Positions 17,190-28,263 are shown, counted from the first letter of the stretch. The stretch is DNA of 64,000 nucleotides from Candidatus Micropelagos thuwalensis (GCF_000469155.1 NZ_AWXE01000004.1:62001-126000); one strand, 5' to 3'. Made by a program: numbers and translations. The notes: a model not told the origin generated them from the sequence alone.

Positions 17190-18425
17190 ATGAACTACGA
17201 CAGATATTTTAATAGAGCCTTAGAAGCACTTCACGAAGAAGGGCGATATAGGATTTTTACAGACCTCGCCCGTCAAGTTGGACGTTTTCCTAAGGCTCTG
17301 GATTATTCTCATAATCCGCCTCGTGAAATAACCGTCTGGTGTTCAAATGACTATCTTGGCATGGGCCAAAATCAGCATGTTACCACAGCCATGAAACATG
17401 CCATTGAAACCTTGGGTGCAGGTGCAGGCGGCACACGCAATATCTCTGGCACACATCACCTCATCATCGAACTTGAGACAGAACTTGCCGACCTCCACAA
17501 TAAAGAAGGCGCACTTGTTTTCACATCTGGCTATGTATCCAATGAAGCTACTATTTCAACGCTTGGCCGTGTCCTTCCGGACTGCCTGATACTTTCTGAT
17601 GAACTAAACCACGCATCCATGATTGCCGGTGTGAAGAACTCCGGCGCGACCAAGCGCATCTGGCGCCACAATGATTTGGAACATCTTGAGCAGTTGCTGA
17701 AAGAGGCTGGTGAGTTACGTCCAAAACTTATTGCCTTTGAAAGCGTCTATTCCATGGATGGCGATATTGCCCCAATCAAGGAAATCTGTGACCTTGCAGA
17801 GCGTTATAACGCCCTCACTTATCTAGATGAGGTTCATGCTGTTGGTATGTATGGCAAACGGGGCGGCGGCATTGCCGACCAGTTAGAGCTAATGGAGCGG
17901 GTCGATATTATCGAAGGTACGCTTGCGAAAGCTTTTGGTATTATGGGTGGATATGTAACCGCGAGTTCCACTATAATTGACACAATACGCTCCTATGCCC
18001 CAGGCTTTATCTTCACCACCTCATTGCCTCCAGCCATTGCCGCCGGGGCAACCGCGAGTATTCGTCACCTCAAAACAGCCAATGATTTGAGAGAAAAACA
18101 TCAGGAACAAGTCGCTAAGCTTAAAGCCAAACTTACAGAAGCGAAATTGCCGATTTTACCAACGGAAACCCATATTGTGCCACTTATGGTTTGCGACCCC
18201 GTACTATGTAAAGCCGCTTCTGATCGTCTTATGGAAAAGCATGGTATTTACATTCAGCCAATCAATTACCCGACGGTTACTAGAGGCACTGAACGCCTAA
18301 GGATTACTCCGTCGCCTCTGCATGATGACGCTATGATTGACGAGTTGGTAAATGCAGTAACCGAAGTCTGGGAAGCGTTGGATATTGCGTCTTTGACCAA
18401 GGGGCGTCTGGCTGAAGCTATTTGA
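17190..18425 (+). CDS. hemA: 5-aminolevulinate synthase
   Basis: 411 residues. Condenses glycine and succinyl-CoA (Shemin pathway, characteristic of alphaproteobacteria). The N-terminus ([23 protein letters not shown]) aligns with family starts; [41 protein letters not shown] and [12 protein letters not shown] are present; the PLP lysine is in [13 protein letters not shown] (about residue 248). There is no clear SD before the ATG. HemH starts 4 nt after its stop, so the two are one transcription unit. Confidence 0.97.
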   Translation: MNYDRYFNRALEALHEEGRYRIFTDLARQVGRFPKALDYSHNPPREITVWCSNDYLGMGQNQHVTTAMKHAIETLGAGAGGTRNISGTHHLIIELETELADLHNKEGALVFTSGYVSNEATISTLGRVLPDCLILSDELNHASMIAGVKNSGATKRIWRHNDLEHLEQLLKEAGELRPKLIAFESVYSMDGDIAPIKEICDLAERYNALTYLDEVHAVGMYGKRGGGIADQLELMERVDIIEGTLAKAFGIMGGYVTASSTIIDTIRSYAPGFIFTTSLPPAIAAGATASIRHLKTANDLREKHQEQVAKLKAKLTEAKLPILPTETHIVPLMVCDPVLCKAASDRLMEKHGIYIQPINYPTVTRGTERLRITPSPLHDDAMIDELVNAVTEVWEALDIASLTKGRLAEAI

Positions 18426-18429
18426 GTAA

Positions 18430-19451
18430 ATGTTACCTGATACGCATCCTGATGTCGCCTATGGAAAAACCGGACTATTGCTGGTCAATCTCGGTACACC
18501 CGACAGCCCCGACACAAAAGGACTGCGCCCTTATCTCAAGCAATTTCTCAGCGATAAGCGTGTTATTGAAGCCCCGTCTATCATCTGGCAGCCAATTTTA
18601 CGTGGCATAATTTTAAACACGCGCCCGCGTAAATCTGCACGCGCATATGCAAAAATCTGGGACTCCGAAACACATGAAAGCCCCTTAAGACGATATACAC
18701 GCGAACAAGCCGAAGGCATCAGCAAGCTGTATAAAAAAGAAAAATCGATGTGCAGGTTACCTGGGCAATGCGTTATGGAAATCCATCAATTGCCGAAGGC
18801 CTTGAGAGCCTCCGCGCTGACGGTTGCACTCAAATTTCTGTGATATCGCTTTATCCGCAATATAGCGCCAGCACGACTGCCAGCGTGAATGACGAGGTTT
18901 TCCGTTGTCTGCTTAAGATGCGCTGGCAACCCGCTTTACGAACTGCCGGCCCTTGGCATGACCACCCGTCCTATATTGATGCTTTGACGAAATCGGTCAA
19001 AAAGCACATCTCGAAGTTAGATTGGAAACCTGATTATCTTATCGCTTCCTTTCACGGCCTTCCCGTTGCCTATTTTGAGAAAGGTGATCCCTATCATTGC
19101 CATTGCGCCAAAACCGCCCGTCTATTGCGTGAAAAACTCGGCATGAGTGAGGATAATTTCAAGCTGACATTCCAATCGCGATTTGGCCCTTCAAAATGGC
19201 TTGAACCTTATACCGAAACGACCCTTCGTGAACTTGGTGAAGCAGGTTATAAAAATATTGCCGTTATTACGCCAGGATTTATCTCTGACTGTGTTGAAAC
19301 ACTCGAAGAAATTGCTATTGAGGCACGCGAAACTTTTATTGAGGCGGGTGGTGAAAACTTTACAACCGTCCCATGTCTCAATAGTTCACCAGAAAGTGTT
19401 AAACTTTTAGCTCAATTAGCACATGCTGAACTTGCGGGATGGATTGCCTAA
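18430..19451 (+). pseudogene. hemH: ferrochelatase, interrupted by a 1-nt deletion in a poly-A run
   Basis: Two frames together encode a complete ferrochelatase. The first (from 18430) has [21 protein letters not shown] and the [15 protein letters not shown] segment; the second picks up at [19 protein letters not shown] and runs through [36 protein letters not shown] (catalytic His), LTFQSRFGPSKWLEPYT and TPGFISDCVETLEEI to the stop at 19451. The break is at the A5 run 18740-18744: adding one A restores [15 protein letters not shown] and makes the length 1023 nt, 340 residues. HemH inserts Fe into protoporphyrin IX, and the organism encodes bc1 cytochromes, so a sequencing indel is more likely than true loss. 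Confidence 0.9.
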
Positions 19452-19502
19452 TTAAATTTACCCGACTTGTATTTCCTCATTGTTCACGGTAATGGAATAA
19501 AT

Positions 19503-19838
19503 ATGAAAGATTATTGGTACCCGCTGCTTACATTACCCGTTACCCAGAAAGAAATTTTGCTTCTTATACTGGCTGTATTACTCATGGGCCTATTTCGAAG
19601 ACCAAGTAATCCGTTATTAGCGGCTTTAATAGCAGTTTCCTTCACCTTGATAGCCAAATCGATTTTATTTAATTTGAGACCTGACGGGGATCTTCAAACC
19701 CTTGATATGCTGTCTTTTTTGCTTTCCGTCTCACTTGGAGAAATACTTTCACGCTATCTTGTGTTGTTACTCGGCGTTATTATTTTTCGTAGGCTCGTTA
19801 AGCAATTCCTCCCTCGCAAATTTTTTTCAAGAAATTAA
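19503..19838 (+). CDS. small membrane protein, unknown
   Basis: 111 residues with three to four hydrophobic segments (EILLLILAVLLMGLF, NPLLAALIAVSFTLIAKSILF, MLSFLLSVSLG, YLVLLLGVIIFRRLV) and a basic C-terminus. No family recognised. The ATG at 19503 is preferred to the in-frame start at 19467, which would be only 16 nt after hemH and lacks an RBS. Might be cotranscribed with hemA-hemH. Confidence 0.65.
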   Translation: MKDYWYPLLTLPVTQKEILLLILAVLLMGLFRRPSNPLLAALIAVSFTLIAKSILFNLRPDGDLQTLDMLSFLLSVSLGEILSRYLVLLLGVIIFRRLVKQFLPRKFFSRN

Positions 19839-19954
19839 TTGGACTTTTACTATAGGTGATCTAACTCTATTGTGGGTGCGCCTAACTAAAAGCGGCTTGA
19901 TGGCATCCTTCCGCTCTTTAAGCACTCCCAAATATTGGGGGCACGGAGAATACA

Positions 19955-20182
19955 ATGAATACTGGTATCGTTAAATGGTTCAACACCGTCAAGGGTTATG
20001 GCTTTATCACACCCGATGATGGGACACCTGATGCTTTTGTGCATATTACTGCAGTACAAGAATCTGGATTACGTCTGATTGTTGAGGGCCAAAGATTAAA
20101 ATACCAAATGATCGAGAGTAAAAACGGCAAACTTGCCGCAGGAAATCTCGAACTTGTCGGGGAAGAACAAGAGGCTGTTTAG
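19955..20182 (+). CDS. cold-shock domain protein
   Basis: 75 residues, one OB-fold CSD: TGIVKWFNTVKGYGFITPDDG with RNP1 (KGYGFI) and RNP2 (DAFVHI), the nucleic-acid-binding aromatic motifs. Some consensus positions differ (FNTVKG for FNxxKG, ESGLRLIVEGQRLKYQMIE). CACGGAGAATACA precedes the ATG, with GGAG about six bases upstream. Monocistronic. Confidence 0.95.
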   Translation: MNTGIVKWFNTVKGYGFITPDDGTPDAFVHITAVQESGLRLIVEGQRLKYQMIESKNGKLAAGNLELVGEEQEAV

Positions 20183-20205
20183 TTTAGAGCTAAACCTGTT
20201 TATTT
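20177..20205 (+). terminator. weak terminator after the cold-shock gene
   Basis: GTTTAG (20177-20182) can pair with CTAAAC (20190-20195), followed by a T-rich tract (CTGTTTATTTTG). The stem is weak and overlaps the stop codon. Confidence 0.4.
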
Positions 20206-20251
20206 TGTCTCTATAATAAATATGATACAATCTCATTAAATATGAGGTTGT

Positions 20252-20608
20252 GTCATTTCCCTTTATCCTACAGAAGAACAGGTCAACGCCTTAAAGGCAG
20301 GTAACAGCAACGATAAAGTTGTAATGCTAAATCTGCTTTTATTTAAAAACCAAGCATCCTATGCAGAATACGGAAAGCGTGTAGAGGCCATCTTGCCTGA
20401 TTATGATGGGCAAATTTTGTTTAGAGGCGCTGTACGAAGCGTATTCATCGGTGAAAATGTTCCAAAATTCTAGGCAGTCCTACTTGTTGAATATGCCAAT
20501 CATACCAAATTTCTTATAATGACAAGTTCAGACGCATATTTAAGCTTTCACCATTTTCGGGAAGAAGGTCTCGAAAGCCAATGGCTCTTATCCCTCTCCC
20601 CTTTCTAA
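20252..20608 (+). pseudogene. DUF1330-family gene with in-frame stop and lost start
   Basis: A frame with one internal stop encodes a recognisable DUF1330 protein: VVMLNLLLFKNQASYAEYGKR, an ILFRGAVRSVFIGEN strand, then TAG at 20471-20473 and on to VLLVEYANHTKFLIM, AYLSFHHFREEGLE and a stop at 20606-20608. The length (118 codons plus stop) suits the family. The frame also lacks a start: upstream is a TGA with no ATG/GTG/TTG before the conserved part. Two separate lesions, neither in a homopolymer, point to genuine decay. Confidence 0.8.
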
Positions 20609-20645
20609 TCACACCACGCTTCATAGATATAAACTTATAGACATT

Positions 20646-20903
20646 ATGAAAAAAATTGAGATTTACACGACGAATACATGCCCCTTCTGTTTTGCAGCAA
20701 AAGACCTTTTGACCAAGAAAAACTTAGCCTTTACTGAAGTGGATTTATCCGGCGATGCCCCTGGCCGTGCAGCACTTAAAGACCGGCTAAATGGGCTAAC
20801 CTCAGTGCCTCAAATTTTCATCGGCGAGGCACATATTGGTGGTTGTGATGACCTTTATGCGCTTGAAAATACAGGCGAATTGGACACACTCCTCTCTGAG
20901 TGA
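20646..20903 (+). CDS. grxC: dithiol glutaredoxin 3
   Basis: 85 residues. Active site CPFC at about 12-15, the cis-Pro segment TSVPQIFIGEAHIGGCDD that binds glutathione, standard Grx3 length. Reduces disulfides and mixed disulfides with glutathione. Stands alone, converging on rodA with 10 nt between stops. Confidence 0.96.
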   Translation: MKKIEIYTTNTCPFCFAAKDLLTKKNLAFTEVDLSGDAPGRAALKDRLNGLTSVPQIFIGEAHIGGCDDLYALENTGELDTLLSE

Positions 20904-20913
20904 ATTTGCTACA

Positions 20914-22038
20914 TTATTTGACAGATAATTCCGTATATCTGTTGACCTGAACATTTAATAGCAGTCCCATACCAAACATCACAGTCATCATGGATGTCCC
21001 GCCATAAGACATTAGCGGCAACGGCACGCCCACAACCGGAAGCAACCCTATAACCATCGCAACATTCACAAACAAATAGATAAAAAACGAAACACTAATA
21101 CTCATTGCCAAGATACGGGCAAAAGCACTACGAGCTTGAGTGGCGATAAGATAACCCATCAGCAAGATTATCAAATACATCACCAACAAAATTAAGGCTC
21201 CGTAAAGCCCCATTTCTTCTGCATACATCGTGAAGATAAAATCCGTATGCTTTTCCGGCAGAAAATTTAGATTACTTTGCGTGCCCTGCATGAAACCTTT
21301 GCCGGTTAGTCCACCTGAGCCGATGGCAATTTTGGACTGAAGAATGTGATACCCGGAACCGAGCGGATCTGTATTGGGGTCAAGAAACGTCAAAACCCGT
21401 TTCTTCTGATAATCCAGCAACATATTCCATGTTATCCAGCCTGCTGGTATGAGGGCTAATCCACCGGCGAAAAAATAACGCCAACTTAAACCAGCAAGGA
21501 AAAGAACACTCACCCCGGTCAAAGAAAAGAGAACAGATGTGCCAAGATCAGGTTGTTTGAAAATAAGAAATGCAGGAACAATAATCATCAAAAGCGGCAA
21601 TGCCAGCCATTGTGGGCGGGATATATGTTCAAATGGTAGATTATGATAATAACGCGCCAGTGCCAGCATCAGGCCCACACGCATAGGCTCGGATGGTTGA
21701 ATCGTCACCAATCCCAAATCCAGCCATCTTTTTGCACCCATCATCTGGTCACCCAAAAATTCAACCGATAACAGAGCGAGTAAACCAATCACATAAACAA
21801 AATAGGCTATGCGAAACCAAAACTTAATATCAAGAATCGCTACGGTAATCATAAAGGCCAGCCCAACAATCAGACGGATCAAATGACGGATTGACCAAGG
21901 CTCAAAGCCATCTGCAACCGAATATAACATCATCACCCCAATCAAGCTGATAGAGGTAATAAGAGCCACAAGGAGCCAATTTAACGATGCCAAACGCCCT
22001 TGAAACGAATTAAGCCGCGGAGAAAGAAACTGACTCAT
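20914..22038 (-). CDS. rodA: rod-shape peptidoglycan glycosyltransferase RodA
   Basis: 374 residues, SEDS family with about ten membrane segments. Conserved KQPDLGTSVLF (about 163-173, includes the catalytic Asp region), GSGGLTGKGFMQGTQSNLNFLPEKHTDFIF, and the C-terminal GVPLPLMSYGGTSMM. Polymerises lipid II for the elongasome together with PBP2, whose gene precedes it and overlaps by 4 nt. Last gene of mreB-mreC-mreD-mrdA-rodA. Confidence 0.96.
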   Translation of the reverse strand: MSQFLSPRLNSFQGRLASLNWLLVALITSISLIGVMMLYSVADGFEPWSIRHLIRLIVGLAFMITVAILDIKFWFRIAYFVYVIGLLALLSVEFLGDQMMGAKRWLDLGLVTIQPSEPMRVGLMLALARYYHNLPFEHISRPQWLALPLLMIIVPAFLIFKQPDLGTSVLFSLTGVSVLFLAGLSWRYFFAGGLALIPAGWITWNMLLDYQKKRVLTFLDPNTDPLGSGYHILQSKIAIGSGGLTGKGFMQGTQSNLNFLPEKHTDFIFTMYAEEMGLYGALILLVMYLIILLMGYLIATQARSAFARILAMSISVSFFIYLFVNVAMVIGLLPVVGVPLPLMSYGGTSMMTVMFGMGLLLNVQVNRYTELSVK

Positions 22039-23954
22039 GCTGTACCCGCCGTATTTTTTTTCGTCTTATTGAACTTAGCGCCGCTCGCGGTTTTGATTTT
22101 GAGCGGCTGGCGATCACGTTCCAGAGCCATTTTTAAGAGTTTCTGTGCGATTGGAGCCGCAACTTTTGACCCACTCCCACCATGCTCAACAACTACGGCG
22201 ACAGAATATTTTGGATTTTTAACAGGCGCAAAACCTATAAAGAGAGCATGGTCACGCAAATGCCAATCAAGCTCCTCATTTGGAATAATGCCCGACTCGC
22301 GCTCATCCTTACTAATTCGGCGTACTTGAACCGTACCCGTTTTACCTGCAGATGCAACACCACTGAGATTAAAACGAGATCCGAAAGCCGTACCATCCGG
22401 ATCATTCACAACACTCGTCATGGCTTTATGCATTAATTTGAGATGCGCCGGATCAACTTGAATGTCATTATTTTCGGCCCCATTGGCATCAACTGAAACA
22501 AGGTCATCATTGGTATTAGAAGCATTTTGAGGATTCATCAAAAGCTGAGGCGTGACGGCCTTACCACCATTGGCGAGGCGCGCAGTCATAACCGCAAGCT
22601 GAATTGGCGTAACCAGCATATAACCCTGCCCGATACCAGCAATAAGAGTTTCACCTGTTTGCCATGCAGCATCCAGATTGGCGCGCTTCCAGTCTCGGCC
22701 AGGAATAAGACCTTTTTTCTCCCCAAATGCCCCAGGAATAGACGGCCTACCCAGCCCAAACTTCTTGGCAACCCTTTCAATCGGATCAATGCCGAGGCGT
22801 CGCGCTAATTCATAGAAATAAACATCACAGGAATTTGTGATGGCATCATGCATGTTCATAGGACCATGCCCTTCATGCTCCCAACAATGGAACGTATCGC
22901 CGCCAAGCTCATATTGACCTTCACAGACAATCTTTTCTTCTGGGGTAATAACTTTCTCTTCCAACCCAGCTATAGCGATAAGCATCTTGACCGTCGAACC
23001 GGGCGCATACTGGCCCGCAATCGCCTTATTGATAAGAGGTTTTCGCTGATCATCCAGCAAGCCATCCCATTCTTTTTGGCTGAGACCTACTGTAAATTGA
23101 TTAGGGTTGAATGTCGGCGCAGAAGCAATAGTCAAAACTTCACCGCTATTCACATCCATCATAACAACAGAACCGCTTTGCTCACCCAGTAAGCTAATAG
23201 CTTCGTTTTGCAGAGCGCTATCCATAGACATCGTCAAATCTGCGCCTTGGATTCCTGGGTTGCGCGCCAGTTCCCGGATGACACGACCAACATTATTAAC
23301 CTCAACACGACGACTGCCTGCCGAACCACGAAGCTTGTCATCAAATTGTTTTTCAACACCACTTTTACCGATCCGGAAGCCGGGCACTTTAAGCAGTGGA
23401 TCATCTCTCCGCAGATCACGCCCATCAGGTCGCCCAACATAGCCGACCATATGTGAAAAAATATCGTCTTGAGGATAATACCGAAGTTTACCAACTTGTG
23501 GCTCCACGCCGGGCAGGTGAGGCAGATTTAGGTTAATAGCAGCGAATTGCTCCCATTCGAGATTCTCAGCTACTGTAAATGGAACGAACCCTCGGCTTCT
23601 AGGAATATCCCTTAATAAACGCTTGCGGCGCGACGGTGAAATAGGCACCAACTTCTCAAGGACCCGCAAAGTTTCAATCGGGTCTTTGGTTTGCTCGGGA
23701 ATCATGACCACTTGAAAATTGGGACGGTTGGTTGCAATTTCTTGACCGTAGCGATCAAGAATTCTGCCGCGCAAGGGCGCGATAAGACCAATATTGACAC
23801 GGTTATTTTCTGCCAGAATGCCATATTGGTCCGCCTGAGTTACCTGCAAATATTGCAAACGAGCTGCCAACAGACCAAATAGGCCAAGTTGACCTACTCC
23901 CAAAATCATGGCGCGGCGGGAAAATATCTGAGTATCTGGTTCGTAAGAATACAT
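22035..23954 (-). CDS. mrdA: penicillin-binding protein 2 (elongasome transpeptidase)
   Basis: 639 residues. One membrane anchor near residues 14-32, a PBP dimerisation domain starting near 60 (LRGRILDRYGQEIATNRPNF), then the transpeptidase domain: SxxK at Ser320-Lys323 (APGSTVKM), SxN-type motif in TNSCDVYFYE (about 367), and KTG in AGKTGTVQVRR (about 565). Cross-links peptidoglycan in cell elongation. Overlaps rodA by 4 nt; 5 nt after mreD. Confidence 0.97.
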   Translation of the reverse strand: MYSYEPDTQIFSRRAMILGVGQLGLFGLLAARLQYLQVTQADQYGILAENNRVNIGLIAPLRGRILDRYGQEIATNRPNFQVVMIPEQTKDPIETLRVLEKLVPISPSRRKRLLRDIPRSRGFVPFTVAENLEWEQFAAINLNLPHLPGVEPQVGKLRYYPQDDIFSHMVGYVGRPDGRDLRRDDPLLKVPGFRIGKSGVEKQFDDKLRGSAGSRRVEVNNVGRVIRELARNPGIQGADLTMSMDSALQNEAISLLGEQSGSVVMMDVNSGEVLTIASAPTFNPNQFTVGLSQKEWDGLLDDQRKPLINKAIAGQYAPGSTVKMLIAIAGLEEKVITPEEKIVCEGQYELGGDTFHCWEHEGHGPMNMHDAITNSCDVYFYELARRLGIDPIERVAKKFGLGRPSIPGAFGEKKGLIPGRDWKRANLDAAWQTGETLIAGIGQGYMLVTPIQLAVMTARLANGGKAVTPQLLMNPQNASNTNDDLVSVDANGAENNDIQVDPAHLKLMHKAMTSVVNDPDGTAFGSRFNLSGVASAGKTGTVQVRRISKDERESGIIPNEELDWHLRDHALFIGFAPVKNPKYSVAVVVEHGGSGSKVAAPIAQKLLKMALERDRQPLKIKTASGAKFNKTKKNTAGTA

Positions 23955-23959
23955 GCCGC

Positions 23960-24511
23960 CTATCCCCTCAAACCTGACGGAAATACGAGATTATCGATTA
24001 TTTCAAACAGTCGATAAAAAGGAATAAAGCAAATTATTGTTGCTAAACAGGGCACGATAATCGTTTTTACCGCTGGGAAAGAACCGTGAGAATACCATGC
24101 CAAAAAGAAAACGATGAAATATAAGAAAATCATAACCAAGGAAAAAAATGCCAATTTAGCTGTCAGCCCGCTATTTAACAAAGTGGTTCGCTGAGCAATG
24201 ACAAAATAATGCAAACCCAAATAGATAAGAAAGCCTACACCAATAGGTGAGATCAATAATAAGTCAGCAAATAGCCCAATAAAAAAAAGCGAATATATTG
24301 AAAGTCGCTCTGGGTCACTCAAACTCCAGTAAAATATAGCTATGGAAATGATTGATGGATGGGGAATGACACTAAAAATTTGAATTAATGGCACTTTTGA
24401 AAACAGAATAACAAAAACTGCGATGGCTAAGGTGAATAAAGTCAAAGCAAAACGATTACCCTCCGAGGAGCGTGCAATTATCTGACGATAATTTTTTTCT
24501 CTAAAACTCAT
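23960..24511 (-). CDS. mreD: rod shape-determining protein MreD
   Basis: About 183 residues, five to six membrane segments, poorly conserved as usual for MreD; LLLISPIGVGFLIYLGLHYFV and the position between mreC and mrdA support the call. I favour ATG 24511 (MSFREKN), with AAGTGG a few bases upstream, over the GTG at 24520. Inner-membrane link of the MreBCD elongasome. Confidence 0.88.
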   Translation of the reverse strand: MSFREKNYRQIIARSSEGNRFALTLFTLAIAVFVILFSKVPLIQIFSVIPHPSIISIAIFYWSLSDPERLSIYSLFFIGLFADLLLISPIGVGFLIYLGLHYFVIAQRTTLLNSGLTAKLAFFSLVMIFLYFIVFFLAWYSHGSFPAVKTIIVPCLATIICFIPFYRLFEIIDNLVFPSGLRG

Positions 24512-24528
24512 TTCTACCACTTAACCAG

Positions 24529-25446
24529 TTATGGACTTTCGATTTTATTATTGGTCTGTTGCCCCTCGCTGTTTTGAGGCGCTATTTTAAGAGCTTCAGG
24601 GAGTTGCGTTTCCTCTTCAGGAGCTTCAACAAATTTATAGTCCAGAACACGCACATAATTCATATTCGAGATTTTCTCTCTCAGCTTCACACGGGCTTGT
24701 CCCTGACGATTGACGTCTACGGTCCCAATTATCAGCCCCGGAGATATGCGCCCCCCGTAACCAGAGGTTACGACACGCGCTCCTTTTTCAGGAACTTCTT
24801 TGTCATCATAAAAATTGAGAATGGGTTCATTAGTATTATCCCCAGTCAAAATTGCCTGCAAGCCTGAAGGCTCAATTTGAACAGGAATACGGCTGTTTAG
24901 ATCGGTAAGCAAAAGCACACGACTGGATGAATTGCCAACCGAAACAACTTGCCCAATAAACCCTGAAGCCCCAAAGACTGCCTGACCAACCCGAATTCCA
25001 TCATCTTCCCCTGAATTAATCAAAACTGTTCTAACAAATGGACCACCTAAATCTGCAACAACTCTGGAAGTTTTGAAATTATATTGACCATCAATTTTGA
25101 CATTTAATAGTTTCTCATATCGCACTATTTTTGCCTCAAGGCGTAACGCGCGATCCTCCCAGGCAAGAAGTTCATTTAACTGAGCTTTAAGTTTGGCGTT
25201 TTCATTTATAAGATCTGTGTAATCCGTCAGAGCGCTACTGGTACGGCGTAAGGCTACGACAGGACGCCCCATAAACTCTGTGATAGGTGCAATCAGATCA
25301 TAGGTAACTTGGCGTATCGACGTTAAAAGCCTTGGACCGCTTTCAGTAATGTAAATCAGCAAAAGGGCCAATATAACAAGAAACAAGACGGACCCGCGAC
25401 CGGATATTCCCCCCTTACGTCCTATGCCTTTATTATCTAATGACAT
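24529..25446 (-). CDS. mreC: rod shape-determining protein MreC
   Basis: 305 residues: cytoplasmic N-terminus, one membrane segment (VLFLVILALLLIYI, about 20-33), a coiled coil (NENAKLKAQLNELLAWEDRALRLEAKI, about 78-104) and the beta-barrel domain with NSGEDDGIRVGQAVFGASGFIGQVV. The tail is Pro/Gln/Asn-rich. Periplasmic scaffold contacting PBP2. Follows mreB by 15 nt. Confidence 0.95.
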   Translation of the reverse strand: MSLDNKGIGRKGGISGRGSVLFLVILALLLIYITESGPRLLTSIRQVTYDLIAPITEFMGRPVVALRRTSSALTDYTDLINENAKLKAQLNELLAWEDRALRLEAKIVRYEKLLNVKIDGQYNFKTSRVVADLGGPFVRTVLINSGEDDGIRVGQAVFGASGFIGQVVSVGNSSSRVLLLTDLNSRIPVQIEPSGLQAILTGDNTNEPILNFYDDKEVPEKGARVVTSGYGGRISPGLIIGTVDVNRQGQARVKLREKISNMNYVRVLDYKFVEAPEEETQLPEALKIAPQNSEGQQTNNKIESP

Positions 25447-25461
25447 AAGCCTTCTCGAAAC

Positions 25462-26505
<1,044 letters not shown>

Positions 26506-26572
26506 TTATATCCAGTTTTACTTATTTGAATTAAACCCTTAGCGTCAGCTTAACATAGTGTCCAGCATTGCC

Positions 26573-28165
26573 TCAAATTTGTAACGCAGCGATATCATCC
26601 GGCGCCTGACGCAACCTTTTGACACTCAGCTTGTTCAACGCACTTACATAGGCTTTTGCAGAAGCGACAAGCGTATCGGTATCAATACCGCGACCTGTAA
26701 CCGTTTTACCGTCCTCTTCAAGACGCACGCTCACCTCTGCCTGCGCATCCGTCCCCTGCGTAACCGCATGCACCTGATAAAGATGCAAGCGAGCCTTTGC
26801 CGGAATCAACTCTTTAATCGCATTAAAGGTCGCATCAACCGGACCATCGCCAGTGCTTTCAGCACGCTGTATCTCACCATCAATTTCAAGTTCGAGCTCC
26901 GCTTTTTGCGGCCCTTTAGTGCCGGCAACAACCTGCAAGGACATCACTTTGATGCGGTCATTACTATGCGCGACCTCATCGTCAATAAGCGCAACAATAT
27001 CATCATCAAAAACATGCTTCTTACGGTCTGCCAAATCCTTAAACCGCTGGAAGGCATCCTGAATCTGATTATCCGAAAGACTATACCCCAAAGCCGTGAT
27101 TTTTTCGCGGAAGGCATGGCGACCCGAATGTTTACCCATAACCAACGAAGATTTGTTGATACCCACCGTCTCTGGCAACATTATCTCATAGGTTTGATTG
27201 TTTTTCAGCATGCCATCCTGATGGATACCGCTTTCATGTGCAAAGGCATTTTTACCGACAATAGCTTTATTATATTGCACGGGGAAAGCTGTGACATTGG
27301 AAACCAGCTTTGAAGCTCTTGCGAGATGCGTTGTCTCAATCTGAGTCCATTGTGGCATTAAATCCGAACGTACATTCAAGGCCATGACAATTTCTTCCAG
27401 TGCTGCATTACCAGCACGTTCACCCAGCCCGTTAATCGTGCATTCAACCTGTCGGACACCAGCCTGAATACCAGCGAGCGAATTAGCGACCGCAAGACCC
27501 AAATCATTATGGCAATGCGTGGACAAGACCACCTGATCGATATTCGGCACGCGGTCTTTCAGCATGGTAATAATCTCGATATATTCCTGCGGCAGGGTGT
27601 AGCCAACAGTATCGGGAATATTGATAGTGGTCGCTCCAGCTTTAATCGCCACCTCTACACATTGACAAAGAAAATCTCTATCTGTACGGGTCGCATCCTC
27701 AGCTGACCATTCAACGTCATCTGTGTAACCACGCGCATGGTCAACACTGAAGGCCACGGCCTCAAGAACGGCCTCAGGTTCCATTTGCAATTTATGCTTC
27801 ATGTGAACTGGGGATGTCGAAATAAAGGTATGGATCCGCATATTTTCAGCGGGTTTCAATGCTTCTGCCGCGCGGTCAATATCTTTCGCACCAGCGCGGG
27901 AAAGACCGCAAACCGTCGCTTTTTTAACTAATTTTGAAACTTCTTGAACTGCTTCAAAATCACCATTTGAAGCAATCGGAAAACCAGCCTCAATAACATC
28001 GACACTCATTGCGTCTAATGTTTCAGCAATCTGAAGTTTTTCTTCCAGCGACATGGATGCGCCTGGGGACTGCTCGCCATCTCTCAGGGTTGTATCAAAT
28101 ATCAACACGCGGTCGGAACTGTCGCGTATCTCTTGAGTATTTTCTTCACTAATATTTCGTGTCAT
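26573..28165 (-). CDS. leuA: 2-isopropylmalate synthase
   Basis: 530 residues. First committed step of leucine biosynthesis (2-oxoisovalerate plus acetyl-CoA). HMGL-like TIM barrel with DTTLRDGEQSPGASM (about 24-38), metal ligands in HCHNDLGLAVANSLAG (about 217) and ECTINGLGERAGNAALEE; C-terminal LeuA dimer/regulatory domain from about residue 400 (VMSLQVVAGTKGPQKAELELE) that gives leucine feedback. Preceded by a probable attenuator (leader peptide and hairpin). Same strand as ilvBNC, 1.4 kb downstream of ilvC, with a LysR gene between. Confidence 0.97.
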   Translation of the reverse strand: MTRNISEENTQEIRDSSDRVLIFDTTLRDGEQSPGASMSLEEKLQIAETLDAMSVDVIEAGFPIASNGDFEAVQEVSKLVKKATVCGLSRAGAKDIDRAAEALKPAENMRIHTFISTSPVHMKHKLQMEPEAVLEAVAFSVDHARGYTDDVEWSAEDATRTDRDFLCQCVEVAIKAGATTINIPDTVGYTLPQEYIEIITMLKDRVPNIDQVVLSTHCHNDLGLAVANSLAGIQAGVRQVECTINGLGERAGNAALEEIVMALNVRSDLMPQWTQIETTHLARASKLVSNVTAFPVQYNKAIVGKNAFAHESGIHQDGMLKNNQTYEIMLPETVGINKSSLVMGKHSGRHAFREKITALGYSLSDNQIQDAFQRFKDLADRKKHVFDDDIVALIDDEVAHSNDRIKVMSLQVVAGTKGPQKAELELEIDGEIQRAESTGDGPVDATFNAIKELIPAKARLHLYQVHAVTQGTDAQAEVSVRLEEDGKTVTGRGIDTDTLVASAKAYVSALNKLSVKRLRQAPDDIAALQI

Positions 28166-28224
28166 CGTTTTAATCCTTCAATTTAGCCCTAAGCCGGGCC
28201 AGGTAATCATAATTTCCAAAATGA

Positions 28225-28263
28225 CCCCTGAGCGTCCGGCATTGCCTGCCTTGACCTCAGGGG
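28225..28263 (-). promoter_or_regulatory. leuA leader hairpin, probable attenuator
   Basis: CCCCTGAG and CTCAGGGG form a perfect 8-bp stem around a 23-nt loop that itself holds GGCA/TGCC pairing potential. The leader ORF stop (TGA at 28259-28257) falls in the 5' arm. The transcript then reads TCATTTT, a weak U tract, 60 nt before leuA. The arrangement suits transcription attenuation by ribosome stalling; this is inferred from the layout. Confidence 0.55.

Noticed and set aside
17187-17192. TATAAT at the hemA start as a -10 box
   Set aside because: It overlaps the start codon itself and no -35 lies at proper distance; likely coincidence.
26768-27313. 181-residue plus-strand ORF
   Set aside because: Lies wholly antisense to leuA with no start signals; a shadow frame.
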